A stretch of 64,000 bases of DNA from CAYUVH01 sp964448135 (GTDB taxonomy: Bacteria > Verrucomicrobiota > Verrucomicrobiia > Limisphaerales > UBA8199): NCBI GenBank assembly GCA_964448135.1, contig CAYUVH010000039.1, forward strand, positions 186,001 to 250,000, written 5' to 3'. The notes below the pieces were generated by a model, which worked only from the letters and a program-made list of their open reading frames with translations, searched no databases and had not been told where the DNA came from. Below are positions 1-7,962 of this stretch, piece after piece (positions within the stretch are counted from its first letter, which is position 1; each line of letters opens with the position of its first letter). Position numbers and translations under genes: made by a program.

Positions 1-1797
1 TGCGCGTTGCTCGGAGCCGTCCTCGGATTCCTGCAAATTTTTGCGGAACGCCATCGCGACCTGTGGGCCTTCCTCATTCATCGCCCGGTCACCCGCTCGG
101 CCATTTTTTCCGCCAAAGTCATCGCCGGCCTCGGCCTCTACTTCGCGGTCGCCGGCCTTCCCCTGCTCTGTTTCGTCCTCTGGGCACACGCCCCCGGCAA
201 CGTCGCCGCTCCCTTCGAATGGTCCATGACCCTGCCGCTGCTGATCTATTTGTTGTTCGGGGCTGGTTTTTATTTCGCGGGCATGCTCACCGCCGTTCGC
301 CAGGCCCGCTGGTATGGCAGCCGCACTTTTGGATTCGGTCTCGCCGCCCTCCTCGTGCCCGTGGCTTTCACGGACCTGGCCTTCTGGCTGGTGTTGCTAA
401 TTATTGTCATTGGCCTGGCAATTCTTGCCTTCTCCGCGTGGGGCTCCTTCCAAAGTCATGGTTACTATAGCCATCAGCCGTTGCCCGGCCGACTCGCCCT
501 TACGCTTACCCTACTGCCCGGCAGCATGATGGTCATCGCTGCCGTTGCCATCCTCATCGGCGCCCTCTTCGGCACTTCCGGCTTCTCGTACTCCCGTTAT
601 GTCGTGACCCACGACGGCAAAGTCTGGCTGGTCACCTACAGTGCGGACTCCGATCCCACAATCAAAGACCTCGCCGGCAAACCGGTCCTCGACGAAAAAA
701 CGGGCCAGCCCATGAAGATGAGTGACTTCCAGAAAATGATCGCGCCCAGCTACCATATGACGGCTCAATTTGGCGCGCCCGGCCCCCTGCGAAGCTGGCG
801 GCACGACAGCTCCGAATTCTTTCAATTCTGGAGCGCCTCGGCGGACACCCTTTGGTTCTATTGGAACACCACCGGGCGCCTCGCCGCCTACGATCTGAAA
901 AGCCGCCGGTTTCTCGGCTCGCTTGGGCCCCAGGGTTTTCAACCGGATCGCGTCCAGGCCCCGGACCGCTTCGATCCGCCCGAGGAATACAGTCCCTGGA
1001 ACCAAACTCATGTCCTCTACACTTCCAACACCGTTTATTGGGTGAACCCGGAAGAACGCGCCGCGGTTCCCATCTTCAACGCGCCCGCCGGCGACAGCGT
1101 CGGCGCCGCGCGCCAGAGCCAGAACGTCCCGCTGCCCAACGCCCTGGTAGCCACCCGCAATTACATTCATCTCCTCACCGCCAAAGGCGATCCCATCTGG
1201 AAAACTCCCTACACCCCGGCCTTCCCCAAATACGACCAGATTGAAACCTACTTCCTCGGGCTGACAAACCGCTACGCCCTGATTTTTGCGCCGGCGAATG
1301 CATTACCCTACAAGAAACTGCCCAGCGAATTCCTGCTCCTGGCCGGTGAAGGCACCAGCATCACCCGCACCGAGTTGCCCCACATCGAGCAGGTTCAGGT
1401 GCACGACCTCCAGGAGAAACTGCTCTGCTTCGCGGCGCCTCCGGCTTTCCTCGCTTTCCTCCGCTTCGGCGAATCAGATCCGAGCGATCGCCTGCCGATG
1501 AGCTTGATTGGGGCCGCAATGGCCATCGGCGTCAGCTGCTGCCTCGTGGCTATCTGGCTCGCCCGCCGGTACGCGTTCAGCTCGACCGCTCAGATCGGCT
1601 GGACCATTCTCATCCTCCTGACCGGCCTGCCCGGGCTGCTCACCTTCCTTGCGGTCCAGGAATGGCCCGCCCTTGAGCCCTGCCCTTCCTGCGGCAAGCG
1701 CCGGCTCGTGACGCAGGCCCAATGCGAGCACTGCGCCGCTCCCTTCTCTCCCGCGGAGAAAATCGGCATTGAAATCTTCGAGCCCCTGCCGAATTGA
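1..1797 (+). CDS. ABC-2-type permease-like membrane protein with C-terminal zinc ribbon, 5' end outside the window
   Basis: The frame is open to the left edge, so the N-terminus is missing; the TTG at base 7 is not a convincing start. The visible part begins like the tail of an ABC-2 permease: a cytoplasmic HRPVTRSAIFSAK stretch, then about five hydrophobic helices within the first 190 residues. A long soluble domain follows (about residues 195-490), probably extracytoplasmic, then two more helices. The last 40 residues carry CPSCG and CEHC pairs that look like a zinc ribbon. The usual role of the family is export powered by a partner ATPase, which would have to lie upstream. The substrate is unknown, and the soluble domain is not one I recognise. 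The gene is convergent with the respiratory operon to its right. Confidence 0.6.
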   Translation, partial: CALLGAVLGFLQIFAERHRDLWAFLIHRPVTRSAIFSAKVIAGLGLYFAVAGLPLLCFVLWAHAPGNVAAPFEWSMTLPLLIYLLFGAGFYFAGMLTAVRQARWYGSRTFGFGLAALLVPVAFTDLAFWLVLLIIVIGLAILAFSAWGSFQSHGYYSHQPLPGRLALTLTLLPGSMMVIAAVAILIGALFGTSGFSYSRYVVTHDGKVWLVTYSADSDPTIKDLAGKPVLDEKTGQPMKMSDFQKMIAPSYHMTAQFGAPGPLRSWRHDSSEFFQFWSASADTLWFYWNTTGRLAAYDLKSRRFLGSLGPQGFQPDRVQAPDRFDPPEEYSPWNQTHVLYTSNTVYWVNPEERAAVPIFNAPAGDSVGAARQSQNVPLPNALVATRNYIHLLTAKGDPIWKTPYTPAFPKYDQIETYFLGLTNRYALIFAPANALPYKKLPSEFLLLAGEGTSITRTELPHIEQVQVHDLQEKLLCFAAPPAFLAFLRFGESDPSDRLPMSLIGAAMAIGVSCCLVAIWLARRYAFSSTAQIGWTILILLTGLPGLLTFLAVQEWPALEPCPSCGKRRLVTQAQCEHCAAPFSPAEKIGIEIFEPLPN

Positions 1798-1981
1798 GTT
1801 CAGCTGCGTTAAAACGCGTTATGCCAGGTTAAGACTTCCTTCCCGAGAGCACCGCGGCCTAGGTTTAATTGCCCGGAGCTCTCTGCTCTCCTGCGCCCAG
1901 TAATAGCAAAGGCAGTTGGGTTTGCAAGTTCCGGTGGAGAAAAATCCGGGATTCGGAGGAGGATTATTTTCGAACTTTGCT

Positions 1982-1999
1982 GCGGACAAGAAAGTCCGC
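1982..1999. repeat. Short hairpin repeat between convergent genes
   Basis: Arms GCGGAC and GTCCGC enclose a six-base loop, followed by GCTCCG. It lies between the stop codons of two convergent genes, 23 bases from the cytochrome c stop, so it could act as a two-way terminator. The same 'GCGCTCCG' tail follows the hairpins near 39.95 kb, which suggests a dispersed REP-like family. The rest of the gap 1798-2022 shows nothing recognisable. Confidence 0.5.
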
Positions 2000-2022
2000 G
2001 CTCCGAAGACCGGCTTTCCGCG

Positions 2023-2643
2023 TTACTCCGTCGGCGCAACCTTCAGAATCTCGTCCTGCGTGTAGGGAAGCGTCCGCGTCTTGGTCGCCTCGCGGACGGC
2101 TTTCACGCGTTCCGGGGTGACCGGCGTGCCCGTGTTGCCCCAATCATTCCGCACGTAGGTCAGGACATCCGCGATCTGCTGATCGTTCAAGGTTCCCTTC
2201 CAGGGCACCATCGCGTTGTTATACTGGGCGCCGTTCACCGTGAGCGGTCCGCTGATGCCATGCAGCACAATGCGAATCAGCCGGCCCGGTTCCGGTTCCT
2301 TCAAAAACTCCGAGCCCGCGAGCGGCGGAAATTGTCCGGAAGTCCCCTTCCCGTCACCCATGTGACAGGCCACGCACGTCGGCATGTTGTAAACTTTCTT
2401 GCCGTCCACCTTTTGGTCCGGTCCGCCGGAAGGCGGCTGCCATTCCTCGACTTGATGAAAGCTCCGGTAGGGCGAGTAAACCTGCGCGCTGAACCAGCCG
2501 CTGCGTTGGTCGAAATAAAGCAATCCCACAAACACCGCCACGAAAAACAGCACCACCAGCCACACCGGCACGATCGCAGCCCCAGACCGTTCCTCGGCGG
2601 GATTCGCTGTCTCTGCTGGCGTCAATTTCTCTGGCTGGTGCAT
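2023..2643 (-). CDS. Membrane-anchored monohaem cytochrome c, last gene of the ACIII operon
   Basis: The 206-residue protein has an N-terminal cytoplasmic stretch, one membrane helix (about residues 24-45) and a C-terminal class I cytochrome c domain. The haem-binding motif is C90-V-A-C-H94 and the likely axial methionine is M145 in NNAMVPW. It should carry one electron at a time on the periplasmic face. It is the last gene of the ten-gene operon, 101 bases after the CcoO-like gene; that gap holds a repeat array. In position it corresponds to a CcoP or an electron-exit cytochrome, but it has only one haem whereas CcoP usually has two. Partner and acceptor are inferred from context only. Confidence 0.85.
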   Translation of the reverse strand: MHQPEKLTPAETANPAEERSGAAIVPVWLVVLFFVAVFVGLLYFDQRSGWFSAQVYSPYRSFHQVEEWQPPSGGPDQKVDGKKVYNMPTCVACHMGDGKGTSGQFPPLAGSEFLKEPEPGRLIRIVLHGISGPLTVNGAQYNNAMVPWKGTLNDQQIADVLTYVRNDWGNTGTPVTPERVKAVREATKTRTLPYTQDEILKVAPTE

Positions 2644-2671
2644 TTTGGTTCTACGCTCTAAATCTATTTCC

Positions 2672-2752
2672 GGCTTCGTGCTTCGTCATGCTTTCGTCAT
2701 TCGCTCCCGCTTAGCGGGATGCTTCGTCATTTTCAACTGCTTCGTCATTTCG
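2672..2752. repeat. Degenerate heptanucleotide array (TTCGTCA type)
   Basis: TTCGTGC, TTCGTCA, TTTCGTCA and TTCGCTC units follow one another, with a CCCGC-TTA-GCGGG hairpin in the middle. The array fills the gap between two cytochrome genes. The TGA stop of the upstream CcoO-like gene (2745-2747) is itself part of a TTCGTCA unit. A second array of this family lies at 59169-59221. Confidence 0.75.
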
Positions 2753-3626
2753 CCGCCGGCGCGTTAGTCGTTGCGGGTGCGTTGGTCGAGGTCGGCGCTT
2801 CAGGCGGCGGGCTGTAAGGCGCGTCAAACAACGGAGCCACCGACTTCAAACTCACAAGGTAGGCCGCCAGCGCCACAGCTTCCCGCTTCGGCACGATCTC
2901 ATAGCCATCCTTGACCACCAAGGCCTCCGGCGAAGCGGCCTGTTCGATCTTGCGCTTCTGAAACAAAAACCGATGGGGCGGCATCGCCGAACCAGGGACC
3001 ACTTCCTTCGGATTGTACAAGTGCCGCAAGTGCCAGTTCATGTCCGGCAAACGCAGGCCTACGTTCGAAAGGTCCGGCCCGATCCGCAACGACCCCGGCA
3101 TCGCCGGATCGTCCCGCAAATAATCCTCCGCCACCGAGCGGCGCTTGGCCCAGCCGCGCGCGATGTCCGGCCCGAGGGCGACCACTTCCACGTCCACCTT
3201 TGCCCCCGCCTTGCGCAGGGGTTCCGCCATCGTGGTGGCCACCGAAATGATGTCTTCATGCAACAGCGTGCGCGGCAGTTTGGTCACCACCTCGTCCCGC
3301 TGAACGCCCGGCGGCAGCACGCCGGCTTTGACAATCGTTTTCACGATCTCGGCTGTATTGGTGCCGACTCCCGTCAGCACGAGATTCGCCGCGTACCCTG
3401 ACTGCAGCGCCTGTTCCGTATGGCACCGGGCGCAGCCGTTGGCGCGATAAACCTGCAAGCCTTCGCTCGCCAGGCCCGGGCGACCGGACGGATAAAGCGA
3501 CTCCGAGCCAATGACCTTCGCCTCCATCAACCGCCCCACCTGCATCTGCGGGCACAGCACCATCGCGCTCCACGAAAGCATGAACGCGCAAAATGCGCCC
3601 AGGAAAATCCACGCGCCGGACTTCAC
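2745..3626 (-). CDS. CcoO-like membrane-anchored cytochrome c with long insertion
   Basis: The 293-residue protein has one N-terminal helix (about 5-25), a haem site C65-A-R-C-H69 and the CcoO-type block GPDLSNVG...W..HLYNP..VVPGSAMP (about 183-216), whose M215 should be the sixth haem ligand. In cbb3 oxidases CcoO is the monohaem subunit that passes electrons to CcoN. Here about 114 residues separate the haem motif from GPDL; from memory CcoO has about 36-40, so some 75 residues are inserted. The C-terminus is Pro/Ala/Thr-rich. Its start overlaps the stop of the CcoN-like gene by four bases (ATGA), so the two are translationally coupled. Confidence 0.85.
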   Translation of the reverse strand: MKSGAWIFLGAFCAFMLSWSAMVLCPQMQVGRLMEAKVIGSESLYPSGRPGLASEGLQVYRANGCARCHTEQALQSGYAANLVLTGVGTNTAEIVKTIVKAGVLPPGVQRDEVVTKLPRTLLHEDIISVATTMAEPLRKAGAKVDVEVVALGPDIARGWAKRRSVAEDYLRDDPAMPGSLRIGPDLSNVGLRLPDMNWHLRHLYNPKEVVPGSAMPPHRFLFQKRKIEQAASPEALVVKDGYEIVPKREAVALAAYLVSLKSVAPLFDAPYSPPPEAPTSTNAPATTNAPAAK

Positions 3627-5089
3627 GGTTTCACCTCCGCCGGTTTCAACACGTCCGTCGTCGCCATCTCCTTCACCACCACGATGCGCGCGCGCACAAT
3701 GCGGCAGGCCATCCCGCCCACGTTCAGCAGGAAAATCAAACTGCCCAGCAGGATAAACATCTCACCCATCGTAGCCGTCCGCAGCCCCATCAACGTCGCC
3801 TTGGTGCTGTCCGCAAAAGCCACGCTCGGCTGCGCCAGCTTCAGCCCCTGCATGACGCCGCCCGCGGCCAGCGGAACGACCAGCAACAGCACGCCCAGAA
3901 TCCAAAGCCACAAATGCACGCGCACCATTTTCGGCGAGCAAAACTCCAGGCCGGTTACCCGCGGCAGAATGTAATACGTCGCGCCGAACATCGTCAGCGC
4001 GAAGAAACCCAGCACGTTCATCTGCAGCCGCGCCGTCTCGAACCACGTGAAATGCACCACCGTTCCGCAGCACGGCAATACCGCAACCACGTTCATCAGA
4101 TACGCGATCAGGAACGCGACGCCGCCCGCCCGCAGAAAACATTTCGCCGGGTGGGCTGGAAGGGATGTCGAGGCGCACTTCGCCGAACGGCAATACACCA
4201 TCGCAATCGCGATCACTGGCAGCAGCCCCATCACCGCCATCACCGTGCTCACAGTGGGAATCCATGCCGGCACCGGCGCCGTCAACGGCACCCCGCTCCA
4301 GCTTGCGAACAAAATCCACATCCAGAACGCAAAGAGCGCCAGCGGCCGCTGCTCCTTCGAATCCCGGCCCGCGAGCCGCGGCAAAATCTCAAAGCTCGCC
4401 GCCAGACCCGCCAGCCCGAGCCAGATCACCCGCAGATTCCCGGAATACCACCACGCAATCACCGCCTGCGTGATGCCGCGCACCGGGAAAATCATCAACC
4501 CCAGCACCGCCGCCGAAAAAATCCAGGCAAACCAGAACACCGCCGTCAGCGCAAACCAATGCGAAGTAAGTAATTCACGCGATTCACGCCGGTGAAACAG
4601 CATCAGCCCCCACACCGAAATCATGAAGTAACCGAAAAACAGAATAGGCGCGGCAAACCGCGGCATTTCAAAGTCTTCAAACCCCGTCGAGTCCCCGATC
4701 AAAATTCCGATCACGCCAACCAGCACGCCCAGGTTCCAGATCTTCGTGCCGACAATCGCCATCACCGGGTTCGCGGTGTAGGACGCTTTCGTCGGCCGGG
4801 CCAGCAGCCAGAGAATCACACCCAACCCCGCTTGAATGCAAAAACCATACAACAGCGCGTTTACCGCTGCGGGCTGCACACGTCCGTACGCCAGGTGCTC
4901 GCAATCAGCGAACATGTCCGGCTTGTGAAAACGCAGCGAAGCGATGAGTCCGAGCACGGACGCGACCAGCAGCCACAGCGCCGCGCTCAGCAACAGGTGG
5001 AAAAACGGCAACCGCGCCGCGGCGCCTTCGTTTTTCGACGAAGCAGCTACGGCCTGGTTGACCTGGGAGGCGGAAAGGGCCGCGCTCAT
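3623..5089 (-). CDS. CcoN-like (cbb3 oxidase subunit I homologue) lacking all haem and copper ligands
   Basis: This 488-residue, polytopic protein aligns with cbb3 oxidase subunit I over its length: GR.(Q/R)P..N (69-77), WWY..N (213-218), a tryptophan-bounded loop (264-276), and H346-F-T followed by a TYYILPR helix (371-377). The ligands are gone. The haem b histidine in PLHTN is A75; the CuB histidine in WWYGHN is G217; the HH pair lies in a loop with no histidine (WSGVPLTAPVPAW); and the helix X H-x-H is R354-L-Q356. H346 matches the SHYTDW histidine and fixes that register. It cannot reduce oxygen as a classical oxidase. The ATG at 5089 has AAGGGAGG just upstream and is preferred over the longer frame. 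A structural or docking role is inferred. Confidence 0.8.
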   Translation of the reverse strand: MSAALSASQVNQAVAASSKNEGAAARLPFFHLLLSAALWLLVASVLGLIASLRFHKPDMFADCEHLAYGRVQPAAVNALLYGFCIQAGLGVILWLLARPTKASYTANPVMAIVGTKIWNLGVLVGVIGILIGDSTGFEDFEMPRFAAPILFFGYFMISVWGLMLFHRRESRELLTSHWFALTAVFWFAWIFSAAVLGLMIFPVRGITQAVIAWWYSGNLRVIWLGLAGLAASFEILPRLAGRDSKEQRPLALFAFWMWILFASWSGVPLTAPVPAWIPTVSTVMAVMGLLPVIAIAMVYCRSAKCASTSLPAHPAKCFLRAGGVAFLIAYLMNVVAVLPCCGTVVHFTWFETARLQMNVLGFFALTMFGATYYILPRVTGLEFCSPKMVRVHLWLWILGVLLLVVPLAAGGVMQGLKLAQPSVAFADSTKATLMGLRTATMGEMFILLGSLIFLLNVGGMACRIVRARIVVVKEMATTDVLKPAEVKP

Positions 5090-5114
5090 CGGCCCTCCCT
5101 TGGAAGGCCCGATC

Positions 5115-5498
5115 TCATTCGAACGCACTCGGCTTCTCCGGGGCTTTCGGCAACGGAGCATTGGCCTTCTTGACCCGGGCCACGAGATTCGAACGCGCGG
5201 CCGCCGGGTTGCTGCCCCATTCGTGCTCCACCAGCTTCATGGCGGTGTCGATCGGCAGGCGCACGACCCCGCGTGGTTGGTCCAGCCAGGCGGCATGGGT
5301 CAGCGCATCGGCCTCGGTCGCGCGCAATTCACCCAGCGCCTTCGCGCGCTCCGCCGCCCGGGCCTGGCCCAGCGGCTGCGGTTCGGCATATTTCTGCACC
5401 GACCAGATCACCACGCCCGCGATCACGAGCGCGCCCACCACCGCCGCCAGATACGGCAGGCGCTTGCAACCCGGCTTCTCTCCGTTCGCGTCGTTCAC
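5115..5498 (-). CDS. Small single-helix membrane protein of the ACIII operon
   Basis: This is a 127-residue protein with a charged N-terminus, one hydrophobic helix (about 16-34) and a hydrophilic C-terminal part. That part contains RGVVRLPIDTAMKLVEHEW, a segment I associate with small proteins encoded next to cytochrome oxidase clusters. It has no cysteine pair or haem motif. Its start overlaps the actF stop by four bases, and the CcoN-like gene begins 25 bases downstream. It is probably an assembly or accessory subunit of the membrane complex; the exact function is unknown. Confidence 0.7.
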   Translation of the reverse strand: MNDANGEKPGCKRLPYLAAVVGALVIAGVVIWSVQKYAEPQPLGQARAAERAKALGELRATEADALTHAAWLDQPRGVVRLPIDTAMKLVEHEWGSNPAAARSNLVARVKKANAPLPKAPEKPSAFE

Positions 5499-6772
5499 GT
5501 GTTGGTTCCTTCAAATTGCGGCGGCAGCTCGTGATGTTCTTCCTCCTGGCTGACTTCACCGCCCGAAATCTGCGTCGGCACCGGATGCGCATGGCCCATC
5601 GCCTCGATCGCGCGCGGATCCTTCAACGGATACGGCGGGTGCGCCGCGTAACTCTTCAAAAACCGCCACATCAGCAAACCCACCATGAACGCCCAGCAAC
5701 CTGGCGGCAGCCAGACATACTTGAGCGGATATGATTCCTTGTGCAGCACGGGCATGATGTTGAAGGTCAAATCGATATAGTGCATCACCCACATCAACAC
5801 GGCGATGGAGGTCATCCATTTGAAGCAGCTCTTCACGTCAATCCGGATCAGCGCCAGGAACGGCACGAAGAAATGCAGGAAAATAATCGCCAGCCCCGCA
5901 TACCACCAAATCCCTTTTTCGCGCGTCAGGTACCAAAAGGTCTCCTCGGGCATATTGCCATTCCAAATGATGAAATACTGCGCGAGGTGGATGTAGGCGT
6001 AAAACACCGTGAACGCGAACATCAGCGACCCGATGTAATAATATTGATGATCGTGCATCAAATGACTGATCACCTTCTTGCGGTCGAGGATCATCGTGAT
6101 GACATACACCGTTCCCAACGTCATCCACACGCTGCCCGCGAAGTAGTAAACGGCGTACATCGTGGAGAACCATTGGTACTGCATGCCCTTCATCCACATC
6201 ACCACGCCCAGGGTCACCGAAATCGCGAACAGCACGATGCCGATCGAAGCGTAAAACCGCATCCTATACGTGGGACGCGACGCGCCGTCCTTGTCCTGCT
6301 GCAACGACCAGTAGCGCAGCCGGTTCGGAATCAACCAAAAGACCAGGAAGCAGAAAATAGATGCCACGAACCAGCCGGCCGGCGTGAACAGCGGAAACTT
6401 CGAGATCAGTGCATGGTCCAGCGCGGGCTTGGGCACATCGAACCAGTCGTAAAGTTTGTCCCTGAAGATCGCCACCGGGATGAACAGGAAGAACACCCAG
6501 GGAAACAGGAGATTCGCGATGTGCTCGTTAAAGCGCCGGATCGGCACCGACCAGCCGGCGTCGAACAAGTGATGCGCCATCACCAGGAACCACGCCCCTA
6601 CGCACAGGCTAAGACAGAACATGAATCCCACCAGCCAGGCGTACGCAAATTCGGTCGGGTTAACCAGCACGCCGATCAGCGCGAGAAGGCCTCCCCCGCC
6701 CATCAAAATGAACGGCAGATTCCGCCACTTCGACAGATCCAGCGGAGCTTGTGCTGCTTTCTTCGGTTGCAT
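5495..6772 (-). CDS. actF: Alternative complex III, NrfD-like membrane subunit ActF
   Basis: The 425-residue protein has about ten hydrophobic helices and resembles NrfD/PsrC-type quinone-interacting subunits. It follows actE by two bases and its stop overlaps the next start. In alternative complex III, ActC and ActF are the paired ten-helix membrane subunits; ActC is thought to hold the main menaquinol site, and both are suspected in ion translocation. The order and near-zero spacing of actA to actF here match the standard operon, which is the strongest evidence for the name. No haem motif is present, as expected. Confidence 0.9.
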   Translation of the reverse strand: MQPKKAAQAPLDLSKWRNLPFILMGGGGLLALIGVLVNPTEFAYAWLVGFMFCLSLCVGAWFLVMAHHLFDAGWSVPIRRFNEHIANLLFPWVFFLFIPVAIFRDKLYDWFDVPKPALDHALISKFPLFTPAGWFVASIFCFLVFWLIPNRLRYWSLQQDKDGASRPTYRMRFYASIGIVLFAISVTLGVVMWMKGMQYQWFSTMYAVYYFAGSVWMTLGTVYVITMILDRKKVISHLMHDHQYYYIGSLMFAFTVFYAYIHLAQYFIIWNGNMPEETFWYLTREKGIWWYAGLAIIFLHFFVPFLALIRIDVKSCFKWMTSIAVLMWVMHYIDLTFNIMPVLHKESYPLKYVWLPPGCWAFMVGLLMWRFLKSYAAHPPYPLKDPRAIEAMGHAHPVPTQISGGEVSQEEEHHELPPQFEGTNT

Positions 6773-6774
6773 AC

Positions 6775-7422
6775 CTATTTCTTCAAAGCGCCCCGCAGTT
6801 CCTGAGGCAAATCGTCAACATTTCCGAGCCAGCTCAACTGCAGCGCCCGGACATACGCCACGATCGCCCAGCGGTCTTCCGCCGGCACATTCGCGCCGTA
6901 GCTGCCCATCAGGTTGCGTCCGTTCGTGATCACGTAAAACAGTTCCCCGTCCGGCATCTCGACCATGCGCTGGTCGTGCAGGTTGCCGACGACCGCCATC
7001 GCGCCGATCTTCTTCGTGATGCCGTTGCCGTCGCCGAGCGCGCCATGGCACGGCGAGCAGTTGACTTCGAAACGGCTCTTGCCGCGTTCCAAAAACTGCG
7101 CCGTGATCGGCAGCGGATTGCTCTCCACGAAATTCGTGGTGCCCGTCATCTTCCCCGTGTTCACCGGGGAATCTTCGTACGGATACACCGTCATTCCGCC
7201 CGTCGTAATCGGAGCCAACCGCGCGACCGTGCCGGGGGGATGGAGTTGCGAGGTCCGGCCGTTGGCGAAAAAGCCGTCGTTCTTTTGCGGACGCAGTTTC
7301 AACTGCCATTCCATGTCCGGGAAAATATACAGCGGCGTCTTGCGGAAGTGCGTGCCGCGAAAACCGAGCACGCCGACCACCGCCAGCACCGTCACCACAA
7401 ATATGCCTAGAAAGTAACGCAT
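6775..7422 (-). CDS. actE: Alternative complex III monohaem cytochrome c subunit ActE
   Basis: The 215-residue protein has an N-terminal hydrophobic anchor (about 3-20), the PDMEWQ segment typical of ActE, and a cytochrome c domain with C122-S-P-C-H126 and a later NLMGSY methionine as candidate axial ligand. In the complex it carries electrons from the ActB/ActA side to an external acceptor. The start overlaps the actD stop by one base (TAATG) and has GGAGGA directly upstream. Some ActE proteins are lipoproteins; I see no convincing lipobox here. Confidence 0.9.
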   Translation of the reverse strand: MRYFLGIFVVTVLAVVGVLGFRGTHFRKTPLYIFPDMEWQLKLRPQKNDGFFANGRTSQLHPPGTVARLAPITTGGMTVYPYEDSPVNTGKMTGTTNFVESNPLPITAQFLERGKSRFEVNCSPCHGALGDGNGITKKIGAMAVVGNLHDQRMVEMPDGELFYVITNGRNLMGSYGANVPAEDRWAIVAYVRALQLSWLGNVDDLPQELRGALKK

Positions 7423-7961
7423 TATTCCTCCACCAGTTCAATGTGCGTGCTGCCGGCGGCGTCCAGCAGCTTGTGGGTTTCGGTTTCGGAATATTTCGGG
7501 TCCGCGCATTCGATCACCAGGAAATACCGGTCGTGCGTCACCAGCGAGAACCGCTTGTTCTTCAACAGCGGATGATGCAGCTTCGGCAGCCGGTTCAAAA
7601 ACAGCATCCCCCCCAGCGACCCGAAGGCGCCGAACAAAATCGTCAACTCGTACGACGGCGGAAACGCGGCGAACGGGCTGAACATCGGCTTGCCGCCGAT
7701 TACGATCGGATAATCGATCGCGTTCATGAACCAGATCATCAGCATGCCCGTCGTGTAACCGGTCACGCCCCCGAGGAACGCAAACCAGCCCACCTTCGAA
7801 TTCTTCAGTCCCATCGCGCGGTCCATGCCGTGGATGGGGAACGGCGTAAACACGTCCCATTTGCGGAAGCCCGCGTTGCGCACTTTCTCGGCCGCGTGCA
7901 AAATCGCGTTGGCCGTGCGGAACTCCGCCACCAGTCCGTATGGTTTTGCTACGGTGCTCAT
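7422..7961 (-). CDS. actD: Alternative complex III membrane subunit ActD
   Basis: The protein is about 179 residues, soluble at both ends, with two central hydrophobic helices (GWFAFLGGVTGYTTGMLMIW and a PPSYELTILFGAFGSLGGML region). The YGLVAEF start and the ...WDVFTPFPIHGMDRAMGL segment are typical of ActD. It has no cofactor and stabilises the ActC/ActF membrane part. Three in-frame ATGs are possible. The one at 7961, right after the actC stop (TAACATG), is preferred; the ATG at 7973 would overlap the end of actC. Confidence 0.88.
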   Translation of the reverse strand: MSTVAKPYGLVAEFRTANAILHAAEKVRNAGFRKWDVFTPFPIHGMDRAMGLKNSKVGWFAFLGGVTGYTTGMLMIWFMNAIDYPIVIGGKPMFSPFAAFPPSYELTILFGAFGSLGGMLFLNRLPKLHHPLLKNKRFSLVTHDRYFLVIECADPKYSETETHKLLDAAGSTHIELVEE

Positions 7962-7962
7962 G

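Noticed and set aside
3623..5161. Start of the CcoN-like protein at 5161
   Set aside because: The extra 24 residues are basic and unconserved and overlap the preceding gene; the ATG at 5089 has a strong AAGGGAGG.
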